From Lentilactobacillus kisonensis DSM 19906 = JCM 15041 (lineage in GTDB: Bacteria > Bacillota > Bacilli > Lactobacillales > Lactobacillaceae): 64,000 bases of DNA. Below, piece by piece: positions 16,199-25,277 of the stretch (position 1 is its first letter; the number at the start of each line of letters is the position of its first letter). The notes below the pieces were generated by a model that saw only the letters and a program-made list of their open reading frames with translations, did no database searches and was not told where the DNA came from. The stretch lies in assembly GCF_001434135.1 (NCBI RefSeq), contig NZ_AZEB01000010.1, positions 1-64,000 on the forward strand, given 5' to 3'. Both the position numbers and the translations under genes were made by a program.

Positions 16199-16930
16199 TC
16201 ACTTCTTTTCATCGTTCAAGGCATCGAACAGCTCTTGCGCGTTAGGCTTAGTCAAAATTTTCCGTAGCTGACCATCCCGTAGCGTAATGGCCCGATCCGT
16301 TCTAGCCGCCATTTCAATATCATGGGTGACCATCACAACGCAAACCCCTTGCTTCGTCAAATCACGTAGCAGGCCGAAGATAATTTTGCCAGAAACTGAA
16401 TCTAAGGCGCCAGTTGGTTCGTCAGCGAAGATTACCCGGCAATTAGAAACAAGCACCCGGGCGATGGCAACCTTCTGTTGTTCACCACCAGATAGGTTAG
16501 CAATAAAGTTGTTTGGATTCGTGTTGAAATTGATCTTTTTTAATAACTGGTCAATCTGATCCCTGTCGAATTTTTTGTGAGCTAACCGCAATGGCAGCAC
16601 GATGTTATCAAATGCCGTCAATGCCGGAACTAAGTTGTACGACTGAAAGATGAACCCAACTTGAGTACGGCGAAACGTTGCCGCTTTAGATGGCCGTAAC
16701 TTGTAAGGGTCAACCCCAAGCACCTCAACTAATCCAGAGGTTGGCTTAGACAAGCCAGACATACAATGTAGTAAGGTCGATTTCCCCGAACCAGAGGGCC
16801 CCACGATACTTAAAAATTCGCCCTCATTTGCCGTTAAGGAAACGCCGTGTAAGATTTCCAAGTTGGTTTGCCTGCCACCAGTTGCCACTTTCTTGGTGAT
16901 GTTTTGAATATCAATCACTTGTTTACTCAT
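16199..16930 (-). CDS. MacB/LolD-type ABC ATP-binding protein
   Basis: 243 residues: Walker A GPSGSGKST, Q-loop FIFQSYNLVPALTAFDNI, signature NLSGGEQQKVAIARVL, Walker B VIFADEPTGALDS and switch His VTHDIEMA. The GEQQR/K-A-ARAL plus ADEPTGALD set is diagnostic of the LolD/MacB/BceA family. The start at 16930 (AGTGGTGAG upstream) matches the start of the paralog at 19221; a longer frame to 17047 has no ribosome site near its first codon. Second ATPase of a four-gene tandem array. Confidence 0.9.
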   Translation of the reverse strand: MSKQVIDIQNITKKVATGGRQTNLEILHGVSLTANEGEFLSIVGPSGSGKSTLLHCMSGLSKPTSGLVEVLGVDPYKLRPSKAATFRRTQVGFIFQSYNLVPALTAFDNIVLPLRLAHKKFDRDQIDQLLKKINFNTNPNNFIANLSGGEQQKVAIARVLVSNCRVIFADEPTGALDSVSGKIIFGLLRDLTKQGVCVVMVTHDIEMAARTDRAITLRDGQLRKILTKPNAQELFDALNDEKK

Positions 16931-17071
16931 GCCACTCACCACTTTCCAATCAACCACCACATTACCGTGTCGGTTAATAATTATCGTAACGCCAGCCCAG
17001 ATCATTATTTCCGATATAACAAATCTGTTAAGTTCACTCACCTTCATTTAACTACCAAATTAGTAATAATC

Positions 17072-18484
17072 CTAACAATTTGTCTCATAATTATAAGTTT
17101 TGACTGCCACATACCGTACTTGAATGACCCCCACCACCGCAATAAAAATCATGATCACTGGCCATAGCCAAACCGGCCAGATGAAGATAGCAGTCCATGG
17201 TAGCGTAACGGCATTATGCGTCGCAATTACCAAATGCGTGACAACCAGGTACAGCGGGATATTGCTAATGACGGCGCAGATTAGAAAGGTCGTTGCATAA
17301 ATAAACGCTTCCTGCCATTTTTCGTTAATTAAATTTTGCGGCGTAAATCCCAACACAGAAAGTTGGGTTAAATCCGCTCGTTTGCGAGCATTCGTCATAA
17401 TGGTAATGGTCAACACATTTGCCAAGATAATGAGCAGGGGCGTCCCCACAAAACTAATAATTGACGCCGCGGTGTTGGCCGCCGCTTCTTGATTCGTCCC
17501 AAAGTTCGTGATGTCAGAGGCAATATAGGTAATCCCGGTTAACATAAATGAACCGGCCACCAACGGCGAGATTAGTGAAGCCAGGTAATCTTTATCAAAC
17601 GTCGTGCTCCAAAATGCGGTATTGACTGCTGACGAGGTTCTTTTCGGCAACATAATCGTCCATAGCTTAATTAACCATGGCAAAATCAGCCGGGCAATTG
17701 CCGTAAATAAAATGATCGACAGCAACACAATTAACAGTAAATTAGGAATATAGGCCTTCCCGGCTTCGTGAAAATTACCCGCTCGAAGATAATGCCGAGC
17801 TTGGGGTGTGATGATCAGGGAGTCCCCATACACGAAGACTAGCCCAACTGAACTGACAATCACCACCAGCCAGTGGCTAATTAGTTGGCGTAGAGACCGG
17901 GGCTTTGCCGTTGTTAGAATCTCATTTTGACCGTGAGCAAACAATTTATGAGCGTGTAAATACCCAGCTACCCCAGAAGTAACTGCCATAAATCCCACTG
18001 TCAGCAAACATGCCGTAACTGAAAATTCAAATGGAAAAACCCCAACCTTTTGAAAAAACGACTTAAGGCCAAACGAAATGATTAGCCACGTATTCAGTGG
18101 CACCATCCCCGGTACCGCCAGCACAAACCCAATCAAGCTTCCAAGCGCCCCAATCAGGGCCAATTGCCCCCCAATCAACCCAGACAGCTGCTGGGGATTA
18201 GCCCCTAAGATCGTCCATAGGGTGTATTCCCTCCTCGCCCCGTTAATAATTAACTTAACGACCCCACTGGAAACAATTAGGATCGTTACTAAACCAAAAA
18301 TCAGCGGGTACTCAAACACAGCGCTTGGGTTTAGCTCTTTTGGTAAATTAGGGAAGTGGTCTCTAATGGTAAAAATTGCGTTCAAACACGTTCCGGTTAA
18401 GAAGCCCGTTACCACGAAAAGCAACAGCGTTAATAGCCAATTCTTTAGGGAATGCTTAAATTGTAACCACGTAATCCGAAGCAT
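17072..18484 (-). CDS. FtsX/MacB-type ABC permease
   Basis: 470 residues, about ten helices. It has the blocks EYTLWTILGANPQQLSGLIGGQ and LTQLSVLGFTPQNLINEKW. GGAAGGGAG lies before the ATG, six bases after the ATPase stop. It is a diverged duplicate of the 14805 permease; both have a hydrophilic segment near the middle but no large extracellular BceB-type domain. First permease of the tandem array controlled by the XRE gene at 19247. Confidence 0.85.
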   Translation of the reverse strand: MLRITWLQFKHSLKNWLLTLLLFVVTGFLTGTCLNAIFTIRDHFPNLPKELNPSAVFEYPLIFGLVTILIVSSGVVKLIINGARREYTLWTILGANPQQLSGLIGGQLALIGALGSLIGFVLAVPGMVPLNTWLIISFGLKSFFQKVGVFPFEFSVTACLLTVGFMAVTSGVAGYLHAHKLFAHGQNEILTTAKPRSLRQLISHWLVVIVSSVGLVFVYGDSLIITPQARHYLRAGNFHEAGKAYIPNLLLIVLLSIILFTAIARLILPWLIKLWTIMLPKRTSSAVNTAFWSTTFDKDYLASLISPLVAGSFMLTGITYIASDITNFGTNQEAAANTAASIISFVGTPLLIILANVLTITIMTNARKRADLTQLSVLGFTPQNLINEKWQEAFIYATTFLICAVISNIPLYLVVTHLVIATHNAVTLPWTAIFIWPVWLWPVIMIFIAVVGVIQVRYVAVKTYNYETNC

Positions 18485-18489
18485 GTTGA

Positions 18490-19221
18490 TTATCTCCCTT
18501 CCTCATTCAGAACTTGGAAAAGAGCTTTGGCAGTTGGCTGGTTAAGAACCTTTTCCAAACGCCCATCCCGCAACGTGATTGCCTTATCGGTCGCAGCCGC
18601 CATTTCAATATCATGGGTGACCATGACAATACAGATCCCCTGTTTCGTTAAATGACGCAACAGGCCAAAAATAATCTGGCGGGAAACGCTATCCAGCGCT
18701 CCGGTTGGTTCGTCCGCGAAGATAATCCGGCTGTTGGCCACCAACACCCGGGCAATGGCGACTTTCTGCTGCTCACCCCCGGAGAGGCTTGAGACAAAGT
18801 TATTGGGGTTGGCAGCAAAGTTGAGTTTCTTTAGCAACGTCTCAACCTTCTGGGGGTCTACCTTTTTGTGGGCCAGCCGCAATGGCAAGACGATGTTATC
18901 AAACGCTGGTAGCGCTGGAATTAAATTATAGTTCTGGAAAATAAAGCCAACCTGATTGCGGCGAAACTCAGCAGCCTTGCTGGCACGTAATTGATAGGGA
19001 TCGGTTCCTAGCAAATGCACCTCGCCACTCGTTGGTTTGGAAAGACCAGACATCACGCTAAGTAAAGTGGATTTCCCCGCCCCAGATGGCCCGACGATAC
19101 TTAAGAACTCACCGGCATTAGCCTGCAAGGAAATGCCGTGTAAGATTTCTAACGGCTTTTGACTGCCATTAGTCGCCACTCGTTTCACGATATGATTCAC
19201 ATCAATTACTTGTTCATTCAT
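18490..19221 (-). CDS. MacB/LolD-type ABC ATP-binding protein
   Basis: 243 residues: Walker A GPSGAGKST, FIFQNYNLIPALPAFDNI, signature SLSGGEQQKVAIARVL, Walker B IIFADEPTGALDS, switch VTHDIEMA. Very close to the 16199 ATPase, so the two ATPase-permease pairs arose by tandem duplication. GAGTG lies six bases before the ATG at 19221; an ATG three codons earlier overlaps the ribosome site. GC content of this pair looks a little higher than its neighbours. Confidence 0.9.
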   Translation of the reverse strand: MNEQVIDVNHIVKRVATNGSQKPLEILHGISLQANAGEFLSIVGPSGAGKSTLLSVMSGLSKPTSGEVHLLGTDPYQLRASKAAEFRRNQVGFIFQNYNLIPALPAFDNIVLPLRLAHKKVDPQKVETLLKKLNFAANPNNFVSSLSGGEQQKVAIARVLVANSRIIFADEPTGALDSVSRQIIFGLLRHLTKQGICIVMVTHDIEMAAATDKAITLRDGRLEKVLNQPTAKALFQVLNEEGR

Positions 19222-19246
19222 GTCATTCACTCTTTTCCATCACGCA

Positions 19247-19807
19247 TCACTTCTTCGCCTGCTTATCGACTGGCGTTACCTCATAGAAAAACGAATTAAC
19301 GTTATAGCGATAGTAGGCTTTTAGCATGCGCCAAATATAGGTGTTAAACTTCCACCAAATTGGCAGGACAACAATGGCGATAATGGTAAACAGACAGGCA
19401 ACGCCAAATCGCGACCATTCAAACTGGCGAATGCCGTAAACAGCTTGGTAACCAATCGCAAGCGGCGCAATGAGGCCACCAAAGATCATTGCCCAATTTG
19501 TCAATAAGAAGGTCACAATGGAAATGGCAACCATCCAAAAGAACAGTAGGTTAAATACCATGCTGCCAAAGAAAGCAAAGAAATTAAATTTGTGCATCAC
19601 GACCTTGTCACCTCCGAAAAAGTAAGCCGGTTCAACGTCAAAGAGCTTGGCAAGATCTTCCAGCGCGGTAATTGGCGGCAGGTGCTTGTCACCTTCCCAG
19701 CGAGCAACCGTTTGCTGGGTCACAAACAATTTCTCGGCCACCTCGCTCTGGGTCAATCCAAGTACTTCACGTTTCTGTTTAATCCGTTGCCCAATCGTTT
19801 CAGCCAT
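19247..19807 (-). CDS. XRE-family regulator with membrane domain
   Basis: 186 residues. HTH_3 (LTQSEVAEKLFVTQQTVARWEGDKHLPPI, residues about 17-45), then from residue about 73 two long helices (FFGSMVFNLLFFWMVAISIVTFLL, MIFGGLIAPLAIGYQAV), a third (GVACLFTIIAIVVLPIWW) and a C-terminal soluble tail. GAGGAG is nine bases before the ATG at 19807. Only 25 bases separate it from the following ATPase, so it heads a five-gene unit with the two MacB-like pairs and is their likely regulator. Confidence 0.85.
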   Translation of the reverse strand: MAETIGQRIKQKREVLGLTQSEVAEKLFVTQQTVARWEGDKHLPPITALEDLAKLFDVEPAYFFGGDKVVMHKFNFFAFFGSMVFNLLFFWMVAISIVTFLLTNWAMIFGGLIAPLAIGYQAVYGIRQFEWSRFGVACLFTIIAIVVLPIWWKFNTYIWRMLKAYYRYNVNSFFYEVTPVDKQAKK

Positions 19808-19923
19808 CGCCATCAACTCCTCTGTCCTGCTTCAATTTTACTTAACCACCATTTTGAGTGAAACACTAACAATTTATTTGATAAGGACTCTTTTACCTAT
19901 CATACCGTAGTTTTGAGGGATTA

Positions 19924-19956
19924 AAAAAGAGTCCAGCGGTTGGCTGAACCCTTTTT
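19924..19956 (-). terminator. Terminator after the first LanFEG-like triplet
   Basis: Stem AAAAAGgGTTCAGC / GCTGGACTCTTTTTT around CAACC, ending in a U-run on the minus strand, 50 bases after the permease at 20007. Confidence 0.8.
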
Positions 19957-20006
19957 GATTGTTGAGTTTGTGATTGTTCGCTAACCTTGGTTTTTAGTTT
20001 GCGGTT

Positions 20007-20759
20007 TTAGAAACGTTTCTTTCTGAAGACCAGGTAACCCGCTACAAAGAATATCATGATGTAAGCTAAGGCCCCGGTGATAATTTGCGGGTTCGTTAGT
20101 AATGTCGTTGCATGATATTCTGGGTAATTACCGTACTGTAAAGTTGCCATGTACATATTAAACGGATTCCACTTAGCAAGGGAAGCTAATGGTGAGTTGT
20201 TATTCATCAAGTCAGCTGAAATCCCTTCACCAAAGAACACAATGGCCAAACTAAGCGTTACGACGATTGCGTTTGAATTAATAATCGTTGAAATCAGGAA
20301 AATTAAGCTAATGATTAACATAGAGGTTACCAGGTCTACTCCCACCAGCGAAAACATGTTCACGATTAGTGGCTGATGATATCGATATACCGCAGACCAA
20401 GAAACTGGCTTAATTGTTGAGGCCACAATAAGGGTAAAGATAATCGCAATCACGTGAAGGATAATATCATAGACAAAGATGGTAATTAACTTCGCAAAGT
20501 AGACATCAAGCTTCCTCGGTGATCGATACAACAATGTCAGAATCGCATGGTTTTGAAATTCCATCGAAAACATCGTTGAACCCACAATCACTAAAATAAC
20601 CGTAATGACATCCCCAGAATCGTACGTCAACATTGCCAGTAACCTTGCCGTGGGATAAGCAATAAACGCGCCCATAAAGGCCAATAATAACAATGGCGCA
20701 AACCATGTTAGTTTCTTATGAGTAAACTTATAAAATTCTCGGTATAAACTTTTTTGCAT
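20007..20759 (-). CDS. LanG/LanE-like ABC permease (type B)
   Basis: 250 residues, six helices. N-terminus KSLYREFYKFTHKKLTWFAPLLLL, mid motif FQNHAILTLLYRSPRKLDVYFAKL, and KWNPFNMYM. The C-terminus YLVFRKKRF is shared with the permeases at 23471 and 24484 (type B). GGGAAGGTGA before ATG 20759. Third gene of the triplet ATPase-permease A-permease B, the arrangement of lantibiotic immunity LanFEG transporters, which pump lantibiotic off the membrane. No lantibiotic precursor or synthetase is seen here. Confidence 0.83.
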   Translation of the reverse strand: MQKSLYREFYKFTHKKLTWFAPLLLLAFMGAFIAYPTARLLAMLTYDSGDVITVILVIVGSTMFSMEFQNHAILTLLYRSPRKLDVYFAKLITIFVYDIILHVIAIIFTLIVASTIKPVSWSAVYRYHQPLIVNMFSLVGVDLVTSMLIISLIFLISTIINSNAIVVTLSLAIVFFGEGISADLMNNNSPLASLAKWNPFNMYMATLQYGNYPEYHATTLLTNPQIITGALAYIMIFFVAGYLVFRKKRF

Positions 20760-20786
20760 CCTATTCACCTTCCCTTCCGATAACCG

Positions 20787-21545
20787 CTAAACTCGCCTAT
20801 TTTTAAATAAAACATCACCTACAACAATGAAGATGATGGCATAAACGGTGTTCGCAGCTACAAGTTGGAAATCACTTAAACCAGAAACCTTTACATAGAT
20901 TGCATTTGTAAATTGATTAATCACAAAAATCATATTTAACGGATTCCATTTAACGATCGAAGCAATGGCGGGCAAGCCACTCATCACAAGTGCTGACAGG
21001 TCCGCACCTAAGAAGATCACTGCCAAGCCAACGCCGACAACGGCAGCGTTCACTTTAATTAACGCAATTAAAAAGAATGCTAATGTAATGATGAAGATCA
21101 GATAAACGAGGGTACCCAAAATGTTCAGAAGCAAATCAGCCCATAACGGATGCTGATTATAGTTGGCCAGCCAGCTATACCGATTGCCAACCATCACCAT
21201 TTTTAGAATAAACGTTAAAACAATTCCCAACAGTAGCAACGAAACGCCATAGAGGGTGATCACGATCAGTTTGGCAAAATAGATAAATGACTTATTTGAG
21301 CTTTTATAGAACAACGTCATAATGGTTCGGTTCTGATACTCCATCGCCATAAATGTAGAAGCAATCGTAATCATGATAATGGTGACCCATTGGCCGGCAC
21401 CAAATCCCTGCGCGACAATGCCACGGCTAACCCCTGACTTGGAGACGGCTGAATATAACATCAAAACAAACAACGCAATCACGCCATACAGCGGAATTCG
21501 TTGATGGCTGAATTTGAAAAACTCCTGCTTTAAACTATTTTTCAT
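20787..21545 (-). CDS. LanE-like ABC permease (type A)
   Basis: 252 residues, six helices, starting KNSLKQEFFKFSHQRIPLYG. Its first 83 residues are identical to those of the permease at 25278, after which the two diverge clearly. Mid motif YQNRTIMTLFYKSS, later KWNPLNMIFVINQF, end VLFKNRRV. Its ATG lies inside the ATPase end with an 11-base overlap (ATGAAAAATAG). Pairs with permease B and the ATPase at 21535. Confidence 0.85.
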   Translation of the reverse strand: MKNSLKQEFFKFSHQRIPLYGVIALFVLMLYSAVSKSGVSRGIVAQGFGAGQWVTIIMITIASTFMAMEYQNRTIMTLFYKSSNKSFIYFAKLIVITLYGVSLLLLGIVLTFILKMVMVGNRYSWLANYNQHPLWADLLLNILGTLVYLIFIITLAFFLIALIKVNAAVVGVGLAVIFLGADLSALVMSGLPAIASIVKWNPLNMIFVINQFTNAIYVKVSGLSDFQLVAANTVYAIIFIVVGDVLFKNRRV

Positions 21546-22422
21546 GATTCTGCCTTCTTTGCTGTTCAAGCAAGCTGACAATGGTTTGCTCAAAATTCAA
21601 TCCCTGCGGTGACAGTTCGATCAACCTAATATGATGATCATAAAGCAAATCTTGAACTTGATATGAGAGCTCCCTCGGTATCAATAGATACTCATCTGAT
21701 TTGGTAACTGGAACCTGGTTAGCGGCAAACAATTTCTCGGTCGTTGGCATGTCCTCAGTTAATACCCGGTACTGCTTGTGACTAACCCGGTTGAATTCAT
21801 CAATTGGCTGATCGACAATAATCTTGCCCTCAGTAATTAATAACACGTTGGTCATGACCTTTTGTAATTCACCCAACACATGGCTGGAAATCAAAAAGGC
21901 AGATCCTTGAGCGGCGTATTGCTTAATGATCTGACGAATTAAAATCGTCGCTTCAATGTCAAGACCATTCATTGGCTCGTCGAGGATGATCAGTTGGGGC
22001 TTGTTTAATAGTGCAATTGCAATCCCTAACTTTTGTTTCATCCCCATCGAATAATCCTTTGATTTAGTGTTAATATAAGAATCCATCTTTAGGAGCGAAA
22101 ACACGTGGTTCATATCAGTTTCATCCAGCGAATACAATTTTAAGTTTTCCAGTCCAGTTAAGAACGGGTAAATTGCCGGGTGTTCAATTAACGCGCCAAC
22201 CCGAGTTAACGCTGCGTGGTCATTTTCAGTGACCGATTTATCTTCAACCGAAATATTACCGGTAAACTTAGTTAACCCTAAAATCGTTTTCATAATCGTC
22301 GTTTTACCGGCGCCATTGGGACCAATTAAGCCAACAATGGACCCGGGGTTAGCTTGAAACGAAACGTCTTTGATGATTTTCTTTCTGCCAATAAAGGTAT
22401 TAATATGACTAATTTTAAGCAT
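21535..22422 (-). CDS. LanF-like ABC ATP-binding protein
   Basis: 295 residues: Walker A GPNGAGKTT, signature DYSMGMKQK, Walker B LIILDEPMNGLDI (I in place of P), switch ISSHVLGEL, then a C-terminal extension of about 85 residues typical of BcrA/LanF. ATG at 22422 follows GGGGATG. It is about 90 percent identical to the ATPase at 26029 over the nucleotide-binding part. Drives permeases A and B of triplet 1. Confidence 0.9.
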   Translation of the reverse strand: MLKISHINTFIGRKKIIKDVSFQANPGSIVGLIGPNGAGKTTIMKTILGLTKFTGNISVEDKSVTENDHAALTRVGALIEHPAIYPFLTGLENLKLYSLDETDMNHVFSLLKMDSYINTKSKDYSMGMKQKLGIAIALLNKPQLIILDEPMNGLDIEATILIRQIIKQYAAQGSAFLISSHVLGELQKVMTNVLLITEGKIIVDQPIDEFNRVSHKQYRVLTEDMPTTEKLFAANQVPVTKSDEYLLIPRELSYQVQDLLYDHHIRLIELSPQGLNFEQTIVSLLEQQRRQNHEK

Positions 22423-22547
22423 TAAATCATCCCCATAGTTAGTAAATGTCAGTCCTGAATTCAATTCAGATTGTCATATTAGCTACGGAAAACAAGAATG
22501 AACTTATAAGAAGGATTTACTTATCTGCGATTAACGTTCGTGACTCG

Positions 22548-23162
22548 TTATGGCTTTCGATTACTTGCCATCTTTTGTAGTATTAGAATCGTAATAATGT
22601 TCACTATACCAATGACCCCAACAACAGTTGATATATACTGAAGATTCAAACCCATATCTAACAAATTCGTAAAGGCACTATACAGCGAAATAACTACGAA
22701 CAGAGAATAAACACTCAAAAATATCGGCGATCGTAAGGAATGAATCACTTTTAGTCCCCAGCGACTCACGAACAATCTCAATCCTAGTGCAAAAACAAAT
22801 AACCAATCAACCGGTATAAATCCCTGATAGTAAGTAGGGCTTTGTGTGAATCTTCCAGTTATTAGCATCGCTAAAATAATATCCAGTGAAGTCCTGGTTA
22901 TTCGAAGCGCTGGTGAAATTGGTTTAGCTATTGATATTTGCTGATGTTCAGACGCCTTCGCATCAGATACCAACTCATCAATTGAGATGTGGTAAATCTT
23001 GGCCATTTGCCGAAGCATATCAATGTCTGGTCGATTACGGCCAGTCTCCCAACCAGAAACCGTCTTCCTTGAAACATGGAGTTGGTCAGCTAATTGTTGC
23101 TGGGTGATCGCCAAATCACTTCTTGTTTTCTTAAGCTTTTGAGCAAAATGAATATCGTTCAT
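22548..23162 (-). CDS. XRE-family regulator with membrane domain
   Basis: 204 residues. HTH_3 with ITQQQLADQLHVSRKTVSGWETGRNRPDIDML; from about residue 85 four hydrophobic segments including GFIPVDWLFVFALGLRLFVSRWG. Clear paralog of the regulator at 2260. AGGGGGAT before the ATG at 23162. It lies 125 bases upstream of triplet 1 in the same direction and behind the orphan permease, so it is the best candidate sensor/regulator of this ABC island. Confidence 0.85.
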   Translation of the reverse strand: MNDIHFAQKLKKTRSDLAITQQQLADQLHVSRKTVSGWETGRNRPDIDMLRQMAKIYHISIDELVSDAKASEHQQISIAKPISPALRITRTSLDIILAMLITGRFTQSPTYYQGFIPVDWLFVFALGLRLFVSRWGLKVIHSLRSPIFLSVYSLFVVISLYSAFTNLLDMGLNLQYISTVVGVIGIVNIITILILQKMASNRKP

Positions 23163-23417
23163 CTTGATCCCCCTAAACATAATTCCGAAAATATGATCCG
23201 ACAAGCTTTCCTTTAGAGCTTTACTGATATATCAACGTTTATAACTGATTTAATGTCTTTACAACAATAACTATTTTGGAAACCAGAAACCTGGGTTTGT
23301 GACTATGTATTAGCTTAGATTACTTAAAATCAAGTAACCTAGCCAGAATTAGACCTAATAAGTAAATTTTACCATTCTCCCAACTATCCTTCACCTTTCA
23401 CATGGTAGATACTAAAA

Positions 23418-23447
23418 GAACTGTTCAGTAGCTAGCTGAACAGTTTT
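23418..23447 (-). terminator. Terminator after orphan permease
   Basis: Near-perfect stem AAACTGTTCAGC / with ACTGAACAGTTC on the minus strand followed by TTTTAG, 24 bases after the stop of the 23471 gene. Confidence 0.75.
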
Positions 23448-23470
23448 TGAATAATATTGAGTTTGTATTT

Positions 23471-24223
23471 TTAGAAACGTTTTTTTCTAAAAATCAGGTA
23501 ACCCAATGCAAAGAATACTAAAATATAGGTAAGTGCCCCCATTGTAATCTGTGGATCCGTCAATAACGTTGTTTCATGATATCCTGCATAATAAACATAT
23601 TGATGTGTCAACATAGTCATATTTAATGGATTCCATTTAACCCAGGCAGTTAACAATGAATGATTTGCTAACAAACTACTTGAAATATACTCACCAAAGA
23701 ATACCACCGCTATACTAAGGGTCACCACCACTGCATTTGAATTGATAATGGTTGATATCATAAACACAATACTAATAATCAGCATCGACGTGATAATATC
23801 AACCCCGGTGGTTAAAAACATATTAACCACTAATGGTTGATGATACTGATAGATTGATAACCAAGAAACTGGTCTCATTGTCGCCGCTAAAGTAAAGGTA
23901 AAAACAATCGCCAAAACGTGTAGGATCAGATCGTAAACAAAAATTATTATAAACTTATTTAAGTAAACAGCCATTGCTCTTCTAGACTTATAAAGCAACG
24001 TCAAAATAGCATTGTTTTGAAACTCCATCGAAAACATCGTTGCACCCATAATCACTAATAAAATTGTAATTGCGTCAGTTGAATCACAAGTCGTTACCGC
24101 CAAGAACCGGGCGGATATGTAACCACTAATTGCAATCATAAAAATTAATAATAACAGAGGGGCAATCCACGTAAACTTCTCATGGCGAAATTTATAAAAC
24201 TCTCGGTATAAACTCTTACTCAT
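23471..24223 (-). CDS. Type B ABC permease without its own ATPase
   Basis: 250 residues, close to the permeases at 20007 and 24484 (KSLYREFYKFRHEKFTW start, FQNNAILTLLYKSRRAM, KWNPLNMTML, YLIFRKKRF end). GGAAGGTGAG precedes the ATG at 24223. Directly upstream is a decayed type A permease end (24253-24392), so this gene is the surviving last member of a third, otherwise deleted, triplet. It may now work with the ATPase at 26029. Confidence 0.83.
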   Translation of the reverse strand: MSKSLYREFYKFRHEKFTWIAPLLLLIFMIAISGYISARFLAVTTCDSTDAITILLVIMGATMFSMEFQNNAILTLLYKSRRAMAVYLNKFIIIFVYDLILHVLAIVFTFTLAATMRPVSWLSIYQYHQPLVVNMFLTTGVDIITSMLIISIVFMISTIINSNAVVVTLSIAVVFFGEYISSSLLANHSLLTAWVKWNPLNMTMLTHQYVYYAGYHETTLLTDPQITMGALTYILVFFALGYLIFRKKRF

Positions 24224-24252
24224 AACGCTCACCTTCCTATGTTCAATAACCA

Positions 24253-24392
24253 CTATACCCATCTACTTTTGAACAAAATGTCACCAGCAATCATAGAGAT
24301 AACCGCGTAAACTAGGTACCAATAATAATTTGACCAGTGCTAAGATTGGAATACTTCGCAAGAATTGGATTAGATAATTGATTAATCACAAT
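24253..24392 (-). pseudogene. Remnant of a type A ABC permease C-terminus
   Basis: Reading the minus strand gives IVINQLSNPILAKYSNLSTGQIII, then a TAG; a frame change then gives VYAVISMIAGDILFKSRWV and a stop. This matches the last 45 residues of the type A permeases at 25278 and 20787 (VINQL, LSTDQIII, YAIIFIVVGDVLFKNRRV). No N-terminal part exists: the sequence upstream is the terminator at 24402. It is therefore a frameshifted stump left by deletion, directly before the orphan type B permease. Confidence 0.85.
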
Positions 24393-24401
24393 GATAGATA
24401 C

Positions 24402-24439
24402 TTAAAAAGCTGCTTAGTATCTAGCTGAACAGCTTTTTA
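24402..24439 (-). terminator. Terminator after triplet 2
   Basis: Minus-strand stem AAAAAGCTGTTCAGC with GCTTAAGCAGC-like arm, ending TTTTTAAG, about 45 bases after the 24484 permease stop. It is similar in sequence to the terminator at 23418, as expected for duplicated units. Confidence 0.7.
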
Positions 24440-24483
24440 AAATGCTACGTCAGTTTGCACAAGTTAGCCCTTGATTCACCATT

Positions 24484-25248
24484 TTAGAAACGCTTTTTTC
24501 TGAAAACGAGATAGCCGGTCATCAAAAAGGCCAAAACATATGTTGAAGCGCCAATTATTAATTGGAAGGTCGTTAAACTAGTCGCCTGAATCATCGCCTG
24601 ATTATAATACTGCTTGGTAAGATCAAGCATATTGAAAGGATTCCACCTAGCGAAATCGGCTAAATGTGCATTTTGAAGCAAAAAGTTATACGAAATATCA
24701 TTTCCCACAAAAATAATCACCATGTTAAGTGTAACAACAACGGCATTAGAATTAATTAAGCAAGATGTCAGAAAAATGATGCTAATCAATAGCGTTGCTG
24801 TAATGAAGTCTACGCTACTGGTTGTCAACATATTGATTATCAACGGTTGGTGATACTGATAAACTGCCAGCCAGGATATTGGTTTCGCAATGCCGGTCAA
24901 CGTCAAAACAAATGTAAGGAGTATCGCGCCCAAGTGGAGAATGAGATTGTATCCTAACGCAACAATTAATTTTGCTAAATAAACGTAATGCTTACTAGGT
25001 GATTTATACAGAACCGTTAGAATCGCATGGTTTTGAAACTCCATCGAAAAGATACTCGAAACGACAATAATCAACGTCAATAGAATTCCTTCACTAGAGC
25101 CATAACAAGTCATTGCCAATAACTGTGGTTGGTCTTTTCCCGTAGCAAATCCAAACGCAACCATCAAAAACAAAACCAGCAGCGGGGCAAACCAAGTAAC
25201 CTTTTTATGACTAAATTTATAAAACTCCCGATATAAATTAGTCCTCAT
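24484..25248 (-). CDS. LanG-like ABC permease (type B)
   Basis: 254 residues, six helices. Start RTNLYREFYKFSHKKVTWFAPLL, mid FQNHAILTVLYKSPSKHYVYLAKL, later RWNPFNMLDL, end YLVFRKKRF. AGAAGGAAG upstream of ATG 25248. Third gene of triplet 2 after the ATPase at 26029 and permease A at 25278; 29 bases separate the permeases. Confidence 0.83.
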   Translation of the reverse strand: MRTNLYREFYKFSHKKVTWFAPLLVLFLMVAFGFATGKDQPQLLAMTCYGSSEGILLTLIIVVSSIFSMEFQNHAILTVLYKSPSKHYVYLAKLIVALGYNLILHLGAILLTFVLTLTGIAKPISWLAVYQYHQPLIINMLTTSSVDFITATLLISIIFLTSCLINSNAVVVTLNMVIIFVGNDISYNFLLQNAHLADFARWNPFNMLDLTKQYYNQAMIQATSLTTFQLIIGASTYVLAFLMTGYLVFRKKRF

Positions 25249-25277
25249 TATTATCTTCCTTCTATCCATCTAAACAA

